From CALDTK01 sp041744755 (lineage in GTDB: Bacteria; Bacteroidota; Bacteroidia; Chitinophagales; Saprospiraceae), in assembly GCA_041744755.1 (NCBI GenBank), contig JBGTKC010000133.1:8702-72701 (forward strand): a DNA stretch of 64,000 nucleotides, written 5' to 3'. The translations under genes were made by a program, and so were the position numbers. The first letter of the stretch is position 1; every line of letters starts with the position of its first letter. The notes below the pieces were generated by a model, which ran no database searches, was not told the origin of the DNA, and was given only the letters and a program-made list of their open reading frames with translations. Positions 16,731 through 25,215 of the stretch are shown piece by piece.

Positions 16731-16869
16731 GCGAGATGAGGTAAGCGACGGCAAATGGGCCACCGAGATTGTAGCTAAATAATTAGTCGTCGGCTAGGCG
16801 ACTAAACCGCCGCAAGATGCAACAATTAAGTCTACGTAGTCAATGACGGCGCGCGGGGCCAGCAATGGC

Positions 16870-18528
16870 CTATTCCATCTGCGTGGCTCCGCTGAATATA
16901 CGATCCCACCGGATGCCGTCGCCGAGGTTGGCGTTCTTGGTAGAGAACCAAATAAAAAGTGGCTTGCCGACGATGTGGTCGTGCGGGATGAAGCCCCAGT
17001 ACCGGCTGTCCTCGGACATGTGCCGGTTGTCGCCCATGCCCCAGTAGTAATCCTGCTCGAAGGTATAGGTCTTGGCGGGCTGGCCGTCGATCTGGATCCC
17101 GCTTGCGGTGACCTCGAGGCGGTGGCCTTCGTACACCTGGATGATGCGGCGGTACAGCGAGATATTCCGCGGGCCAATTTCTACGGTGGCGCCCGCCTGC
17201 GGGATGTAGAGCGGGCCGTAGTTATCGCGTGTCCAGCCTTGGAAGTTGGTCGGGTCATTCGGGAACAGGCCAAAGTTCTGCATCCCGGTGGTATCCCTGG
17301 CGGCAACGATCTTCTTGACCTGGATCTCCGGGCTGAGCGACTGCAGCTTTTCGATCTGGTCGGCGCTGAGCACCATCTGGAGCTCGGGACTACTCAGGTC
17401 GGCCGTAGAACCCGTGAGGCTCCCGAGGTCCTCGGTCGAGATGCCCCAGTCGGCCAGCTGCGCGAGATCGAGCCGCAGGCCGGGCGGCTTGCTGACGCGG
17501 TAGCTGAACTGGATGTGCTCCGGGTCCACGGACCGCCGGCCGTTGATGTATAGGTCGGCGTCGCGGATCTCGATGGTGTCGCCCGGGACGGCCACGGCGC
17601 GCTTGACGTAGTGGTCTTTCTTGTCGACGGGACGCGTCACGAGCTTGGCCAAACCCCGCGTGAAGTAAGGCTGGTGCTGGGGGTAGATGCGGCCGAGCCG
17701 CACGTCCTCAGCCGACCACGTACGCCCCGGGAGGATGTAGACAGAGTCCCCGAGCGGGTAGTTGAACACGATCGGGTCGTTGCGGTCGATGGACTCGAGG
17801 GCCGGGAGGCGGTGCATGTCGAGTTTCGGCCACTTGAGGTAGCTCTCGCCGGCGTCGAAGGGGAGGCGGTTGTGTAGCAACGGGATCATCGCGATGGTCT
17901 GTGGCGTGCGGATCCCGTAGTGGGCCTTGGATACGAGCAGGTAGTCGCCCACGAGCAGGCTTCCCTCCATGGAGCTCGTGGGTATCACGAACATCTCGAA
18001 GATAAACAGGCGGATGAGGGCCGCCGCCGACACGGCAAACACGATCGCCTCGACCCACTCCCGGCTGCCTCCTTTCTGATATGGATTCTCGGCGGTGAGG
18101 CGGTTGAACTTCTGCTGCTCCCCGCGACGGCGGGCCTCGTTGATCTGGTGGACGTAGGTCGCCTCCGCAGTGAGGACCGGCCCTTCGTAATCGGCGTCGT
18201 CGGGGCGGCCGAGCCAGATGAAGTACAGCGGCGACAGAACCACCGCCAGCGCGGCGTCGAGCAGGGAGTAGCGCCCGAACGACCGCGCGAGGTCAACGCA
18301 CAGCGCCGCGTATATAAATACGTTGACGATCGGGAGGAGGAGCAGCAGCGCGTAGGTCGGCTTGCGGCCCACGAGCTGGGCCCAGATGCCGAAGTTCTTC
18401 CCGGGGATCCAGCCGTCCTTGCTGCTTACCGCCACCGGGGTTGCCTTGAGGGCCGCTTTCGCGAAAACCAGCGACAGCCCGTAGCACAACACGAGGTAGC
18501 TCACGAGAAAGAACAGTAACACACCCAT
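16870..18528 (-). CDS. lepB: Signal peptidase I (large Bacteroidota form)
   Basis: Type I signal peptidase, 552 aa, much longer than the E. coli enzyme (324 aa) because of an N-terminal region with two or three extra membrane helices and a large insert. Catalytic Ser186 lies in VIPTSSMEGSLLVGDYLLVSK and Lys309 in DHYVKRAVAVPGD. The C-terminal box GMGDNRHMSEDSRYWG is intact. I start at the ATG at 18528; a TTG 15 bp upstream is possible. Box TACTTTCG at 18554-18561 is a likely promoter. A mini-hairpin repeat in the first helix region reads LVFAKAA. Confidence 0.93.
   Translation of the reverse strand: MGVLLFFLVSYLVLCYGLSLVFAKAALKATPVAVSSKDGWIPGKNFGIWAQLVGRKPTYALLLLLPIVNVFIYAALCVDLARSFGRYSLLDAALAVVLSPLYFIWLGRPDDADYEGPVLTAEATYVHQINEARRRGEQQKFNRLTAENPYQKGGSREWVEAIVFAVSAAALIRLFIFEMFVIPTSSMEGSLLVGDYLLVSKAHYGIRTPQTIAMIPLLHNRLPFDAGESYLKWPKLDMHRLPALESIDRNDPIVFNYPLGDSVYILPGRTWSAEDVRLGRIYPQHQPYFTRGLAKLVTRPVDKKDHYVKRAVAVPGDTIEIRDADLYINGRRSVDPEHIQFSYRVSKPPGLRLDLAQLADWGISTEDLGSLTGSTADLSSPELQMVLSADQIEKLQSLSPEIQVKKIVAARDTTGMQNFGLFPNDPTNFQGWTRDNYGPLYIPQAGATVEIGPRNISLYRRIIQVYEGHRLEVTASGIQIDGQPAKTYTFEQDYYWGMGDNRHMSEDSRYWGFIPHDHIVGKPLFIWFSTKNANLGDGIRWDRIFSGATQME
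18454..18468 (-). repeat. Mini-hairpin repeat, CGC stem
   Basis: GTTTTCGCGAAAGCG on the minus strand: stem CGC/GCG, loop GAAA. Near the lepB N-terminus, reading LVFAKAA. Confidence 0.75.
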
Positions 18529-18553
18529 AGTCGCGTCGCACAAATTGAGCCGG

Positions 18554-18561
18554 CGAAAGTA
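18554..18561 (-). promoter_or_regulatory. -7 box TACTTTCG upstream of lepB
   Basis: TACTTTCG on the minus strand, 25 nt before the lepB ATG. The same octamer precedes rocD and icd in this window, so it is likely a normal -7 form here. Confidence 0.4.
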
Positions 18562-18625
18562 GTGGGATCGGCCACAGTTGGCCTATGGTATCGACCGGGC
18601 GCCGAACCTCGCCGACGAGCGCGAC

Positions 18626-19045
18626 TCACTTCGCCCCGTCCGCCGCCTCGCAGGCACCCACGACCGTGGCTCTCAGTGGCGCGCGAACTCCCGTGAGCCA
18701 GATCTCGATCGCCTGAACCTGCTCACCGCGACCGCGACAGCGCAGCACGACCGGCAGCGAGAGCGTGTCACCGCTCGCGATGGTCCCATCGGGCCACTCC
18801 GATACGACGCAGCCGCAGTCGGTCCTAACGTTGTCGACGCCGACGGGGCGCGACGAGCCGTTGTACACGCGGAGTTCGCCAGCGAACCTATCCGCGTGAG
18901 TCTGTGGTACAAGCGTGACCTGGTGTTCGAGCAGACGGATGTCAGTGGACGACACGCCGAGTGCGCTTTCGCGAAAACAAGCCGCGCCCACCATCGCGAA
19001 TGCTCCTGACACTAGTACGCTCCGACGGACTACCCGCCACCTCAC
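18626..19045 (-). CDS. DUF1573-like exported protein
   Basis: A 139-aa protein with an N-terminal hydrophobic export signal (VRRSVLVSGAFAMVGAAC) and an Ig-like core with the DUF1573 signature RVYNGSSRPVGVDNVRTDCGCVVSEWP. DUF1573 proteins are exported and of unknown function. The GTG at 19045 overlaps the TGA of the upstream DUF2452 gene (GTGA), which fixes the start and indicates translational coupling. A cysteine after MVGAA could be a lipid-modified residue, but the lipobox is weak. A mini-hairpin repeat spans that cysteine region (CFRESA). Confidence 0.7.
   Translation of the reverse strand: MRWRVVRRSVLVSGAFAMVGAACFRESALGVSSTDIRLLEHQVTLVPQTHADRFAGELRVYNGSSRPVGVDNVRTDCGCVVSEWPDGTIASGDTLSLPVVLRCRGRGEQVQAIEIWLTGVRAPLRATVVGACEAADGAK
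18964..18978 (-). repeat. Mini-hairpin repeat, CGC stem
   Basis: GTTTTCGCGAAAGCG on the minus strand, identical to the copy at 18454. In the export-signal region of the DUF1573 gene, reading CFRESA. Confidence 0.75.
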
Positions 19046-19554
19046 GCGGCTTGGGCCTCGGGCTGGCCTTCGACGTCCACCGTTTCTTCGTTGGCTTGCG
19101 CGAATTCTCCCTTGAGTTCGATCACGTCCCACGTGTGGTCGCTGAGCTTCCTGACGGTCGCAATGTACTCGTAGGGAGCGCCTTGGCGCCACTCGGCAGG
19201 GCCGACGAGGCTCAGGACACGTACCCCGTTGTTGCGTCGGTAGAGGTAACACACCTGACTAATGATGGGCTTGAAGCCCGCTTCCGCGGTGTAGATGCTC
19301 TCGCTGACGGCGATCCGGTCGTGGACCTTCTGCGCCTGCGCAATCAGAAGCTCCACCTGTTCGCGGATTTGCGTGAGCTGGGTGCCGGTCTGTTCGTACA
19401 TGGCCGACATAGCGAGACCACGCGCTCGTCCCTGATCGATCGGCGCGATGATCGCCGAGCCTACGTGGTGGGCGTAAGGCAGGAGCCCCGGACTGTCGGT
19501 GACCTTGTCGGGGTCGATCTTGTTGAGCGACTCTTTGGGTTGGTACTCCGGCAT
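19042..19554 (-). CDS. DUF2452 family protein
   Basis: A 170-aa cytosolic protein matching DUF2452: NKIDPDKVTDSPGLLPYAHHVGS, GRARGLAMSAMYEQTGTQL, and SLVGPAEW. The family is nearly confined to Bacteroidota and has no known function. The ATG at 19554 starts the frame; the 3' end overlaps the next gene by the sequence GTGA, so the two are coupled. Confidence 0.8.
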   Translation of the reverse strand: MPEYQPKESLNKIDPDKVTDSPGLLPYAHHVGSAIIAPIDQGRARGLAMSAMYEQTGTQLTQIREQVELLIAQAQKVHDRIAVSESIYTAEAGFKPIISQVCYLYRRNNGVRVLSLVGPAEWRQGAPYEYIATVRKLSDHTWDVIELKGEFAQANEETVDVEGQPEAQAA

Positions 19555-19582
19555 GCGGCTGAAACGAATAATGATGCCTCAG

Positions 19583-19597
19583 GTTTTGGCGAAAGCC
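19583..19597 (+). repeat. Mini-hairpin repeat, GGC stem
   Basis: Exact GTTTTGGCGAAAGCC in the gap between the DUF2452 gene and the terminator of the coiled-coil gene. A degenerate inverted partner lies at 19608. Confidence 0.9.
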
Positions 19598-19607
19598 GCG
19601 GCCTCGC

Positions 19608-19622
19608 GACCTGCGTCAAAAC
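19608..19622 (-). repeat. Degenerate mini-hairpin repeat, GAC stem
   Basis: GTTTTGACGCAGGTC on the minus strand: stem GAC/GTC but loop GCAG, one base off the consensus copy at 55048. It lies 10 bp after the inverted copy at 19583-19597 and overlaps the T-run of the terminator. Confidence 0.45.
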
Positions 19623-19656
19623 GGGAAAGCCCCACGGTACTGCTACCGAGGGGCTT
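19618..19656 (-). terminator. Rho-independent terminator of coiled-coil gene
   Basis: Stem AAGCCCC/GGGGCTT with inner CGGTA/TACCG and loop CTGC, followed in the minus direction by CCCGTTTTG. It lies 28 bp after the stop of the gene at 19684. Confidence 0.75.
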
Positions 19657-19683
19657 CTCCGACGCTCCAGAAGCGACTCCCGA

Positions 19684-20670
19684 CTACTTCAGCGTGAACT
19701 TGCCTTCGCCGGCGAGGTAGTTCTTGTTGTAGACCTGTACGCCGTACTCACCCTTGGCGAGGGTGGCGGGCGCGTCCCAGGTCACGCAGACCTCACCGAC
19801 GTCGTTGTTGTACTGGTGGTCGACGGCCTTCGTGTAGCGCACCTGCTCCTTGGTGAGGGCATTGACGAGCACCCCGGAGCCCATCTCCTCGATGGCGAGA
19901 GTCTCGCCGAGGGGATTGATGACGCGCACGAAGAACTCCTCGGTGCCGGGCTGGACGATCTGGTTGCCGGTGGTCTCGAAGCAGATGTTGAGCAAGTCGA
20001 CATTCTTGGCGTACTTCTTCCGGACGGTCTTGCCGCTATCCTTCATGCGGAGGCCGGTGGAGGTGATGTTGTTGACCTTGACGGAGCTGGCCATCGTGAC
20101 CTTCTCGGTGAGGACCTGGCGCTCGCCAATGAGGGACTCCTTCTCGCTCATGAGGGCGGCGCGGGCCGTCGAGAGCTCCGAGTTGGCGGCGTTCACGTCG
20201 GCGACGGTGCGCTGCAGGCCTTGGTTCTCGTTGGAGAGATTGGTGTTCTGCTCGGTGAGTAGGCCGTTGGCTTCCTTGAGTTCGTTGATCTCCGTGACGT
20301 AGCGCGCGGTGTTTGCCTTGAGGCCAGCGATTTCCTTACGGGCGGCGTCGAGGTTGCGCTTGTCCTTCATGAGGGCGTCGATGCGGGTCTTCGACGCGAT
20401 GATCTCGGCCTTCTGGCTGTCGATCAGGGCGTTGAGTTCGGCGTTGGACCCACGCATGCTCTCGAGCTCGTTGAGGGACTCGTAGTACTGTGTGTTGAGT
20501 TGGAGCTTCAGCTGCTCGGTCTCGTCGAGCTTCTCGGCGACGGTCGTGTAGCTGGTTTGGATATCCGACTTCGACTTCCACATGTAACCCAATGCCCCGA
20601 GGAGCGCCACGATGGCGACGATGAGGATGGGGATGATGGGGGAGGTCTTGTCATTCTTGATCTCAGACAT
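19684..20670 (-). CDS. Single-pass membrane protein with long coiled coil
   Basis: A 328-aa protein: short cytosolic N-terminus, one membrane helix (PIIPILIVAIVALLGALGYMW), a coiled coil to about residue 190 and a C-terminal globular domain with VNNITSTGLRMKDSGKTVRKKYAKNVDLLNICFETTGN. The last domain looks like a beta-sandwich, possibly periplasmic, also seen in Bacteroidota proteins of unknown function. I start at the ATG at 20670 (MSEIKNDKTS). It is a single-gene unit with its own terminator. Confidence 0.75.
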   Translation of the reverse strand: MSEIKNDKTSPIIPILIVAIVALLGALGYMWKSKSDIQTSYTTVAEKLDETEQLKLQLNTQYYESLNELESMRGSNAELNALIDSQKAEIIASKTRIDALMKDKRNLDAARKEIAGLKANTARYVTEINELKEANGLLTEQNTNLSNENQGLQRTVADVNAANSELSTARAALMSEKESLIGERQVLTEKVTMASSVKVNNITSTGLRMKDSGKTVRKKYAKNVDLLNICFETTGNQIVQPGTEEFFVRVINPLGETLAIEEMGSGVLVNALTKEQVRYTKAVDHQYNNDVGEVCVTWDAPATLAKGEYGVQVYNKNYLAGEGKFTLK

Positions 20671-20931
20671 GGTGTTGTGTTTTGGTCGATGACGAATTGG
20701 CAACGGGAGCTCGAACGAAATTTAGTGCCCCGAAGTATGGAAAGTATCTCCCAGCCGACATTCCGGCCAGGGGGCGCTCCCGGGGATTCCGTAGCGGCTG
20801 CAAGGTAAACGTGATTGCCGTGGACTTGTGACGACGCGGCCGGTACTGCTTATCCGTTAGTTATGAACCGACCCCGTGGAGAACCGCCCCCGCGCGCTGG
20901 ACTCGCCCGAGCGATCGCATCTTCGCGGCTC

Positions 20932-21669
20932 ATGTACGACACGCTCGACCTCACCTCCGTGCTCTTCCTCGACATCGAATGCGTCTCCGGGGAGGCTACG
21001 CTCGAAGACGTGGATTCAACGCTCGCCGAGCTTTGGCGCGAGAAGGCCCCACGGATCATGCACGTGGACGAACTCGCCGAGGACGAGGCCGCCGAGGCCT
21101 ACGTCGGGAGGGCCGCCATCTACGCGGAGTTCGGCAAGATCGTGTGCATCAGCGTCGGCTTCCTCACCGGCGCCGGCGGAGACCAGCGCCTCCGCATCAA
21201 GAGCTACGCCGATCCCGACGAGCGGCTACTCCTCGATGAGTTCGCCGAGCTCCTCGGTAAATCCAAGACCTTCCGCAACCTCTGCGGCCACAACATCCGC
21301 GAGTTCGACATCCCGTACATCGGGCGCCGCATGCTCATCAACGGGATGGCCCTGCCGCCGCTGATCGACCTGCGCGGGAAGAAGCCCTGGGAAGTCAAGC
21401 ACCTCCTGGACACCATGGAGATGTGGAGCTTCGGCGACCGGAAGAGCTACACGAGCCTCAAGCTCCTGGCGGCCCTCTTCGGGGTCCCGAGCCCGAAGGG
21501 CGACATCACCGGCGCCGACGTAGGCCGCGTGTTCTGGGAGGACAACGACCTGGAGCGGATCGCCGTCTACTGCGAGAAGGATGTCGTCGCGACGGCCAAC
21601 GTGTTCCTGGCGCTCATTTTGCGCCCGCAGATCCCCGAGGAGCGCGTCGTTGTCGTAGACCGCGAATAA
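20932..21669 (+). CDS. PolB-like 3'-5' exonuclease (RNase H fold)
   Basis: A 245-aa DEDD-type exonuclease resembling the proofreading domain of family B polymerases. Exo I reads FLDIECVSG near residue 13, Exo II GHNIREFDIPYIGRR near 116, and Exo III YCEKDVVAT near 220, so the metal-binding acidic residues are present. The frame extends 117 bp upstream, but the ATG at 20932 (MYDTLDLTSVLFLDIE) gives the family N-terminus. rpe follows after 10 bp; a functional link is not evident. Confidence 0.85.
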   Translation: MYDTLDLTSVLFLDIECVSGEATLEDVDSTLAELWREKAPRIMHVDELAEDEAAEAYVGRAAIYAEFGKIVCISVGFLTGAGGDQRLRIKSYADPDERLLLDEFAELLGKSKTFRNLCGHNIREFDIPYIGRRMLINGMALPPLIDLRGKKPWEVKHLLDTMEMWSFGDRKSYTSLKLLAALFGVPSPKGDITGADVGRVFWEDNDLERIAVYCEKDVVATANVFLALILRPQIPEERVVVVDRE

Positions 21670-21679
21670 CCGTACCCCC

Positions 21680-22357
21680 ATGCCCGACCACTTAGTAGCC
21701 CCATCCTTACTCGCCGCCGACCTCGGGCGCCTCGACCTCGCCTGTGCCATGGTGGAGGCCTCGGACGCTGATTGGCTCCACTACGACGTCATGGACGGGC
21801 AGTTCGTCCCAAACATCTCGCTCGGCCTGCCGACGCTGAAATACGCCCGCGCGCTTATCGCGAAGCCCATCGACGTGCACCTCATGATCGAGCGCCCCGA
21901 GCGCCACATCGATGCCTTCCGCGAGGCGGGCGCCGACCACATCACTGTCCACTACGAGGCCTGCCCCAACCTCCACAGCACCATCCAGCAGATCAGGGCC
22001 ACCGGAGCGCTAGCCGGCGTGGCCGTCAATCCAGCTACCGACGTACGCTTACTCGATGACGTCCTCGAGGAGGTCGACATTGTCCTGGTGATGAGCGTCA
22101 ACCCGGGCTTCGGGGGACAGAAGTTCATCTACCGGACGCTGCACAAACTCCAGGTGCTGCGGGAGCGCCTCTCTACGCGTAACCTCCCGGTGCGCGTGGT
22201 CGTAGACGGGGGCGTCGGCCTGCAGAACGCACAGTCGGTCCTGCAGGCCGGCGGCGACGTGATCGTGGCCGGGAGCGCGGTCTTCGGGGCGACCGACCCG
22301 GCGGAGGTGGTACGCCAACTCAAGGACGTCGGGCACCAAGTGAGCCAGTGGGTATGA
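21680..22357 (+). CDS. rpe: Ribulose-phosphate 3-epimerase
   Basis: Pentose-phosphate pathway TIM-barrel enzyme interconverting ribulose-5-phosphate and xylulose-5-phosphate, 225 aa. Signatures: APSLLAADLG, HYDVMDGQFVPNISLG, DVHLMIERP, VMSVNPGFGGQKF and VDGGV, with the catalytic Asp pair and metal-binding His residues intact. The stop overlaps the start of the TonB receptor gene (ATGA at 22354), so translation is coupled. Confidence 0.96.
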   Translation: MPDHLVAPSLLAADLGRLDLACAMVEASDADWLHYDVMDGQFVPNISLGLPTLKYARALIAKPIDVHLMIERPERHIDAFREAGADHITVHYEACPNLHSTIQQIRATGALAGVAVNPATDVRLLDDVLEEVDIVLVMSVNPGFGGQKFIYRTLHKLQVLRERLSTRNLPVRVVVDGGVGLQNAQSVLQAGGDVIVAGSAVFGATDPAEVVRQLKDVGHQVSQWV

Positions 22358-24918
22358 GGGTGACAACATCGGGGTTGAGGCTGGCGCACGCGGTTTCCGT
22401 CATGCTACTCTGCAGCCTTTCGGCAAAACTCTCCGCGCAGGCCACGATCACTGGCGTCGTCGTCGAACGGGACGGCCGGCTCCCCGTGGAACTCGCCAGC
22501 GTCTACCTCGCCGATCTGTCTGCCACGGCACAGACCGACGTCGCCGGTCGCTTCACGCTCGCCGTCCCGGCAGAAACCGAGATCTCGATCGTGATCAGTC
22601 GGGTAGGTTTTGCCGAAAGGCGCCTCACGCTCGACGCCGTGAAACAAGGCCAGACCCGCGAGATCCGCATCGATATGATCCCCAGCGAGATGGGCGTCGA
22701 CGTGATCGTCACCGAGAGCAAGCTCGACGACGGCGGCGCGATTCAGCAAAACCTACAGGACCTACGCCGATTGCCGTCTACGACGGGCAACCTCGAATCC
22801 GTCCTCCCGGCCATCGCCCTCGGCCTGAGCCCCGGCACCGGCGGGGAGCTCAGCTCGCAGTACAACGTGCGCGGCGGCAACTACGACGAGAACCTCGTGT
22901 ACGTCAACGACTTCGAGATCTACCGCCCGCAGCTCATCCGCACCGGCCAGCAGGAGGGCCTCACGTTCGCGAACCTCGACCTGGCGCAGAGCCTTAGCTT
23001 TAGCTCAGGCGGCTTCGAGTCCCGTTATGGCGACAAGCTGTCGAGTGTGCTATCGGTGCGCTACAAACGTCCGGACAGTCTGCGGTGGAGCGTCAACGCG
23101 AGCCTGCTCGGGGCGGCGGCTCATATCGAAGGTTCCGCCAAGCTCGGCAAAGACTCCTACCGGCGGCTGCGCTACCTGGTGGGTACACGTTATAAGACGA
23201 CCCGCTACCTACTCAACAGCCTCGACGTGACCGGGGAGTACGTGCCGCAGTTCATCGACCTCCAGGCCTACCTGACCTACGACATCAGTCGCACGCTCCA
23301 GCTCGGCGTCCTGCTCAATCACAACAGCGCCAAGTACACCTTCGCCCCGGAGAGCCGCAGCACCGGCTTCGGGCTCATCAACCAGGCCCTACGGCTCGAC
23401 GCGACCCTCGAGGGCAACGAGGCCGACAACTTCACGACTTCCATGGGGGGCGTCTCGCTGACGTACCTCCCGGAGCGTGACCGCAACCCAATGTTTTTAA
23501 AGCTCCTGGCCTCGGGCTTCCACATCCGCGAGATCGAGGGCTTCGACGTGATCGGCGACTACCGCCTCAATGAAGTGAGCGGGGACTTGGCGAGCGACGA
23601 CTTCGGGACGCCGGTGCTTAGTATCGGCGAGGGCGTACAGCAGCAATACATCCGAAATTACTTGTTCAGCAATGTGTTTAACCTCACCCACCTCGGTGGG
23701 ATCGAGCTGCAAAGCCAACGTGAGGATAAGCATACGGTAAGTCACTTCGTGCAGTGGGGCCTTGCGGCAAAACAGGAGGACATCGCCGACCGCATCAACG
23801 AGTGGGAGCGGATTGACTCGGCGGGCTTCTCGCTGCCGTTCGACCGGGAGGCGGTCTTCGTCGACGAGGTGATCAAATCCCGCTCGACGATCTCGAACGC
23901 GAGCCTCGCGGGTTTCGTCCAAGACACCTGGACCTGGCGCGTGGACGAGCGCGTGGAGACGCGCCTCAACGTTGGGGTGCGCGCCGGACACACCACCTAT
24001 AACGGAGAGACCTACGTGACACCCCGCGCGCAGCTACTCATTAAGCCCCTGAACGGCAAGCGCGACATCAGCTACCGCCTGGCCGGTGGGTTGTACTACC
24101 AACCGCCGTTCTACCGCGAGCGCCGGATGCCGAGCGGAACACTAAGTAAAGATGTGGTCTCGCAGAAGAGCCTCCACGCCGTGGCCGGCCTCACGTGGGA
24201 CTACAACAGCAGGCGCACCGGGGCGCCCTTCCGCTTCATCGCCGAGGGCTACTACAAGCAGCTCAGTGATCTGGTGAGCTACAACGTCGACAACGTCCGT
24301 ATCCGCTACTCCGGGGTCAACGATGCCACCGGGTACGTGGCCGGGCTCGACATGCGCCTCAACGGGGAGTTTATTAAGGGTACGGAAAGCTGGTTCAACC
24401 TCGGCCTGCTGCGTGCGCGGGAGTCGCTGGTCGGCGTACAGCACGTCAGGCTTACCGGCGACGTGGATACGGTCGGCAACGTCTTGTTCGAGAACGTGGG
24501 CTCCGTACCGCGCCCAACCGATCAGGTAGCCACTTTCAGTGTCTTCTTTCAGGACTACTTCCCCGGCAACGAGAACCTCCAGGTCAATCTCACGACTACC
24601 ATCGGGACGGGCCTGCCGTTCGGGATCCCGGACAACAACACTATCACGCGAAATCCCTTCCGCTTTGCGGCTTACCGCCGAGTAGACGTCGGCTTCGCGG
24701 CCCAGCTTTGGAAATCGGAGTGGCGTGGGCGCAAGCCACGGCATTTACTCAGGATGACCGAGGACGCGTATTTGAGTCTCGAGGTGTTTAATGTGCTGGG
24801 AATTCGGAATGAGGCGAGTAAGACCTGGGTCCGGACGATTCTCCTGCGACAGCAGTACGCGGTGCCGAATTACCTGACGGGGCGGCGGTTGAATTTGCGG
24901 GTGCAGGTGGCGTTTTGA
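22354..24918 (+). CDS. TonB-dependent outer-membrane receptor
   Basis: An 854-aa outer-membrane protein. Signal peptide (AVSVMLLCSLSAKLSAQ), carboxypeptidase-regulatory-like domain (ATITGVVVERDGRLPVELASVYLADL, 28-110), plug with GGELSSQYNVRGGNYDENLVYVNDFEIYRP (about 165-195), and a beta-barrel ending in NLRVQVAF. The ligand is not predictable. The ATG overlaps the rpe stop. Three mini-hairpin repeats lie inside: the first within the signal peptide (SLSAKL), the second in VGFAERR, the third in GLAAKQ. Confidence 0.9.
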   Translation: MRVTTSGLRLAHAVSVMLLCSLSAKLSAQATITGVVVERDGRLPVELASVYLADLSATAQTDVAGRFTLAVPAETEISIVISRVGFAERRLTLDAVKQGQTREIRIDMIPSEMGVDVIVTESKLDDGGAIQQNLQDLRRLPSTTGNLESVLPAIALGLSPGTGGELSSQYNVRGGNYDENLVYVNDFEIYRPQLIRTGQQEGLTFANLDLAQSLSFSSGGFESRYGDKLSSVLSVRYKRPDSLRWSVNASLLGAAAHIEGSAKLGKDSYRRLRYLVGTRYKTTRYLLNSLDVTGEYVPQFIDLQAYLTYDISRTLQLGVLLNHNSAKYTFAPESRSTGFGLINQALRLDATLEGNEADNFTTSMGGVSLTYLPERDRNPMFLKLLASGFHIREIEGFDVIGDYRLNEVSGDLASDDFGTPVLSIGEGVQQQYIRNYLFSNVFNLTHLGGIELQSQREDKHTVSHFVQWGLAAKQEDIADRINEWERIDSAGFSLPFDREAVFVDEVIKSRSTISNASLAGFVQDTWTWRVDERVETRLNVGVRAGHTTYNGETYVTPRAQLLIKPLNGKRDISYRLAGGLYYQPPFYRERRMPSGTLSKDVVSQKSLHAVAGLTWDYNSRRTGAPFRFIAEGYYKQLSDLVSYNVDNVRIRYSGVNDATGYVAGLDMRLNGEFIKGTESWFNLGLLRARESLVGVQHVRLTGDVDTVGNVLFENVGSVPRPTDQVATFSVFFQDYFPGNENLQVNLTTTIGTGLPFGIPDNNTITRNPFRFAAYRRVDVGFAAQLWKSEWRGRKPRHLLRMTEDAYLSLEVFNVLGIRNEASKTWVRTILLRQQYAVPNYLTGRRLNLRVQVAF
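22415..22429 (-). repeat. Mini-hairpin repeat, GCC stem
   Basis: GTTTTGCCGAAAGGC on the minus strand, in the signal-peptide region of the TonB receptor, reading SLSAKL. Inverted relative to 22607. Confidence 0.85.
22607..22621 (+). repeat. Mini-hairpin repeat, GCC stem
   Basis: GTTTTGCCGAAAGGC in the TonB receptor, reading VGFAERR. Same stem as its inverted partner at 22415. Confidence 0.85.
23759..23773 (-). repeat. Mini-hairpin repeat, GCC stem, GCAA loop
   Basis: GTTTTGCCGCAAGGC on the minus strand, in the TonB receptor, reading GLAAKQ. Confidence 0.8.
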
Positions 24919-25215
24919 GAGGATGCACCGCTCGCGCTGCTGGACCCTCCAAACCGACGGCACCCTCGCTTGCATTCCAGTGCACAGCGCAACGAGGTGC
25001 GGCATTTAAGTAGCGGGGAGCGTAAGCGCTGCGGAACGACAGCACGACCCCGAGCACCGCAGGCCAGCACGGCAGCGCCGGAGTCTCCCCGCCCCTCCAA
25101 AAATTCCACCTCTCGGTCTCCTCCCCCCACCGTACCTTCGCGCCCCGATTGTAAGCCCGGGTGGGGATTTTCCCAAAACCCGGGTATGGTTGATCCATAA
25201 AATTTACACAGTAAC
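24919..25215. other. Intergenic region upstream of rpsP
   Basis: 297 bp without a convincing gene. A -7-like box lies at 25133-25140. The stretch GGGATTTTCCC followed by AAAACCCGGG at about 25164-25184 is T/A-rich but fits neither a terminator nor the mini-hairpin consensus. Confidence 0.4.
25133..25140 (+). promoter_or_regulatory. -7 box TACCTTCG upstream of rpsP
   Basis: TACCTTCG, 75 nt before the rpsP ATG. The same octamer precedes mscS-type and ruvB genes here. Confidence 0.35.

Noticed and set aside
18961..20262. A 433-codon plus-strand frame over the DUF1573, DUF2452 and coiled-coil genes
   Set aside because: It is antisense to three supported genes and rich in the residues expected from mirrored GC bias.
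20681..20696. GTTTTGGTCGATGAC in front of the coiled-coil gene
   Set aside because: It can fold only with a different register and a GAT loop, outside the consensus.
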